NCBI GenBank assembly: GCA_008704415.1
Contig: VXIS01000533.1
Coordinates: 1-19,950 of the forward strand
Reading direction: 5' to 3'
DNA from: Sphaerosporella brunnea
Taxonomy: Eukaryota > Ascomycota > Pezizomycetes > Pezizales > Pyronemataceae
Length of the DNA: 19,950 bases
The translations under genes were made by a program, and so were the position numbers. How positions within the stretch are numbered: position 1 is the stretch's first letter; each line of letters begins with the position of its first letter. Under the pieces are notes generated by a model. It was not told where the DNA came from. It saw nothing but the letters and a program-made list of their open reading frames with translations, and searched no databases. Shown one piece after another: positions 19,010 through 19,950 of this stretch.

Positions 19010-19545
19010 TTTTGGGGTTGCCATGGTTGGGGGTATTGTCTAAAGAAGCACAGCAACAGACGAGAAAAAAAAAAGCTAGCTAACTGCGCCATATCCCTGC
19101 ACGTCAGGTGCCGCTTAGTAATGATAACCAGCAAAGAGAAGCATTTTCAACAGGCATTTTCAACGTTTCCAACACATATCTCATATCCTAGGCCGAAGGT
19201 GAGCAAGGATGCAGAACCTCGTAGACTACTGCGTCGCAATTTACCTCTGATATGAGGAGACTGCTGTATGAAGAAACGTCGCCTGCTGGCAAATAACCGT
19301 CCGTCCTGGACCTTATCCCTGGGCACGAGAAATTTTCCAAATTCTGGACGGCTTTGAAAGATCTGCGGTTCCTGACTGTATACTATTCCCGCCCTCTACT
19401 GATTCTTCCTTTTCAGCCAGCTTGGGAAGCGCATCCATCTCATGGATCTCCATTTACGGTAAAATCAATGACTTCCATCATGATGCACCAGTAAAACGCC
19501 GGTAGCGAATGCCATTCAACCCCATCGGAATGGAAAGAGGAATAT

Positions 19546-19870
19546 AACGTGTGGTATAGTCTCATCGGCCATAGGGGCAAGTTCGGCCACCGAGTTACAG
19601 CCTAAAACGCACCTGGCGCACCCCATTCAGACCACCACAACAGACGTTATCGCCATCCAAATGAATTGAGCGCTTATCTATCGCATCATAGCATAGTGAA
19701 GAGCATGCTTTAAAATTAACCTGAATTTTGAACGTGCATAACTCATTAAAAATACCGCTATCGCTCCTAATTTGACTCAACGGACTCGCTGTCCACCTGT
19801 CGGCCCATTTTGTTATCAAGGCTTGCTGTGGGATGGTGAAACGCACGGGAAAAACTCTTTGGGTTGTAGT
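19546..19870 (-). repeat. Dispersed repeat, arm 2 (inverted relative to arm 1)
   Basis: This is the minus-strand partner of 2545-2853 and lacks the transposon found at the edge of arm 1. A minus-strand ORF (19595-19846, 83 codons from ATG 19846: MRFTIPQQALITKWADRWTA...) covers much of it and reads IHLDGDNVCCGGLNGVRQVR. The corresponding phrase in arm 1, in a different frame, is GGLKGVRRVR. Beyond the ORF stop, another frame preserves AELAPMADETIPHVI. A 10-base match (ATTCGCTACC, minus strand of 19501-19510) may pair with ATTCGCTGCC at 3598-3607, on the far side of the transposon. Confidence 0.6.
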
Positions 19871-19950
19871 TATGCGGGTGGTGAACGGTAGGGGTGAAAC
19901 GGGGCTATACTGAGGTTCACCAAGAGGCGGGAAGACCGCGCGATTTGTTT

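Noticed and set aside
1..19950. tRNA or rRNA genes
   Set aside because: I looked for T-loop words (GGTTCGAATCC type) and rRNA signatures; the few partial matches (for example near 9055 and 9929) lack a foldable cloverleaf around them.
1..19950. CRISPR array
   Set aside because: The tandem repeats present are adjacent or degenerate, with no regular unique spacers, and the window is eukaryotic.

Overview
The window looks like gene-poor, decayed nuclear DNA from a fungus. Three things point there. (1) A broken kinase of the fungus-restricted FunK1 family lies at about 5111-6723 (+). (2) F-box and F-box/ankyrin proteins occur at 977-2297 (-) and 14827-15267 (-); one has a plausible 54-nt spliceosomal intron. 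(3) The C-terminal RNase H and Cys/His portion of a Tad/I-type LINE, of the kind common in fungal genomes, lies at 11616-12554 (-). Nothing suggests bacterial operons. An early-diverging fungus such as a zoopagomycete relative is my guess, based only on the flavour of the F-box and kinase sequences.

Layout. 1-186 (-): 5' end of a gene that runs off the left edge. 187-783: its probable upstream region, with three CACGTG boxes. 977-2297 (-): F-box/ankyrin gene with two frameshifts. 2545-2853: one arm of an old dispersed repeat whose second arm is inverted at 19546-19870. 2858-3563: a foldback/hAT-like non-autonomous transposon inserted at the edge of the first arm. 3570-5110: no recognisable gene. 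5111-6723 (+): FunK1 pseudogene. 6724-8160: GC-rich stretch with long but unconvincing ORFs. 8277-8870: imperfect direct duplication. 8990-9362: possible coding relic. 10041-10206: interstitial TTAGGG pair beside a degenerate tandem array. 11616-13060 (-): LINE remnant with an intact RNase H ORF and a decayed upstream part, with no reverse transcriptase visible between them. 13747-14481: 35-bp perfect inverted repeat flanking small ORFs. 14827-15267 (-): intact short F-box gene. 15268-19500: no recognisable gene, with minisatellite-like repeats at 17639, 18121 and 18964.

The genes do not form a pathway. The content fits an accessory region where expanded families (F-box/ankyrin, FunK1) and transposable elements have duplicated, been interrupted and decayed. 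Only the left-edge gene, the RNase H ORF and the 146-residue F-box gene look open and possibly intact. All homology statements come from reading motifs by eye; no database was searched.
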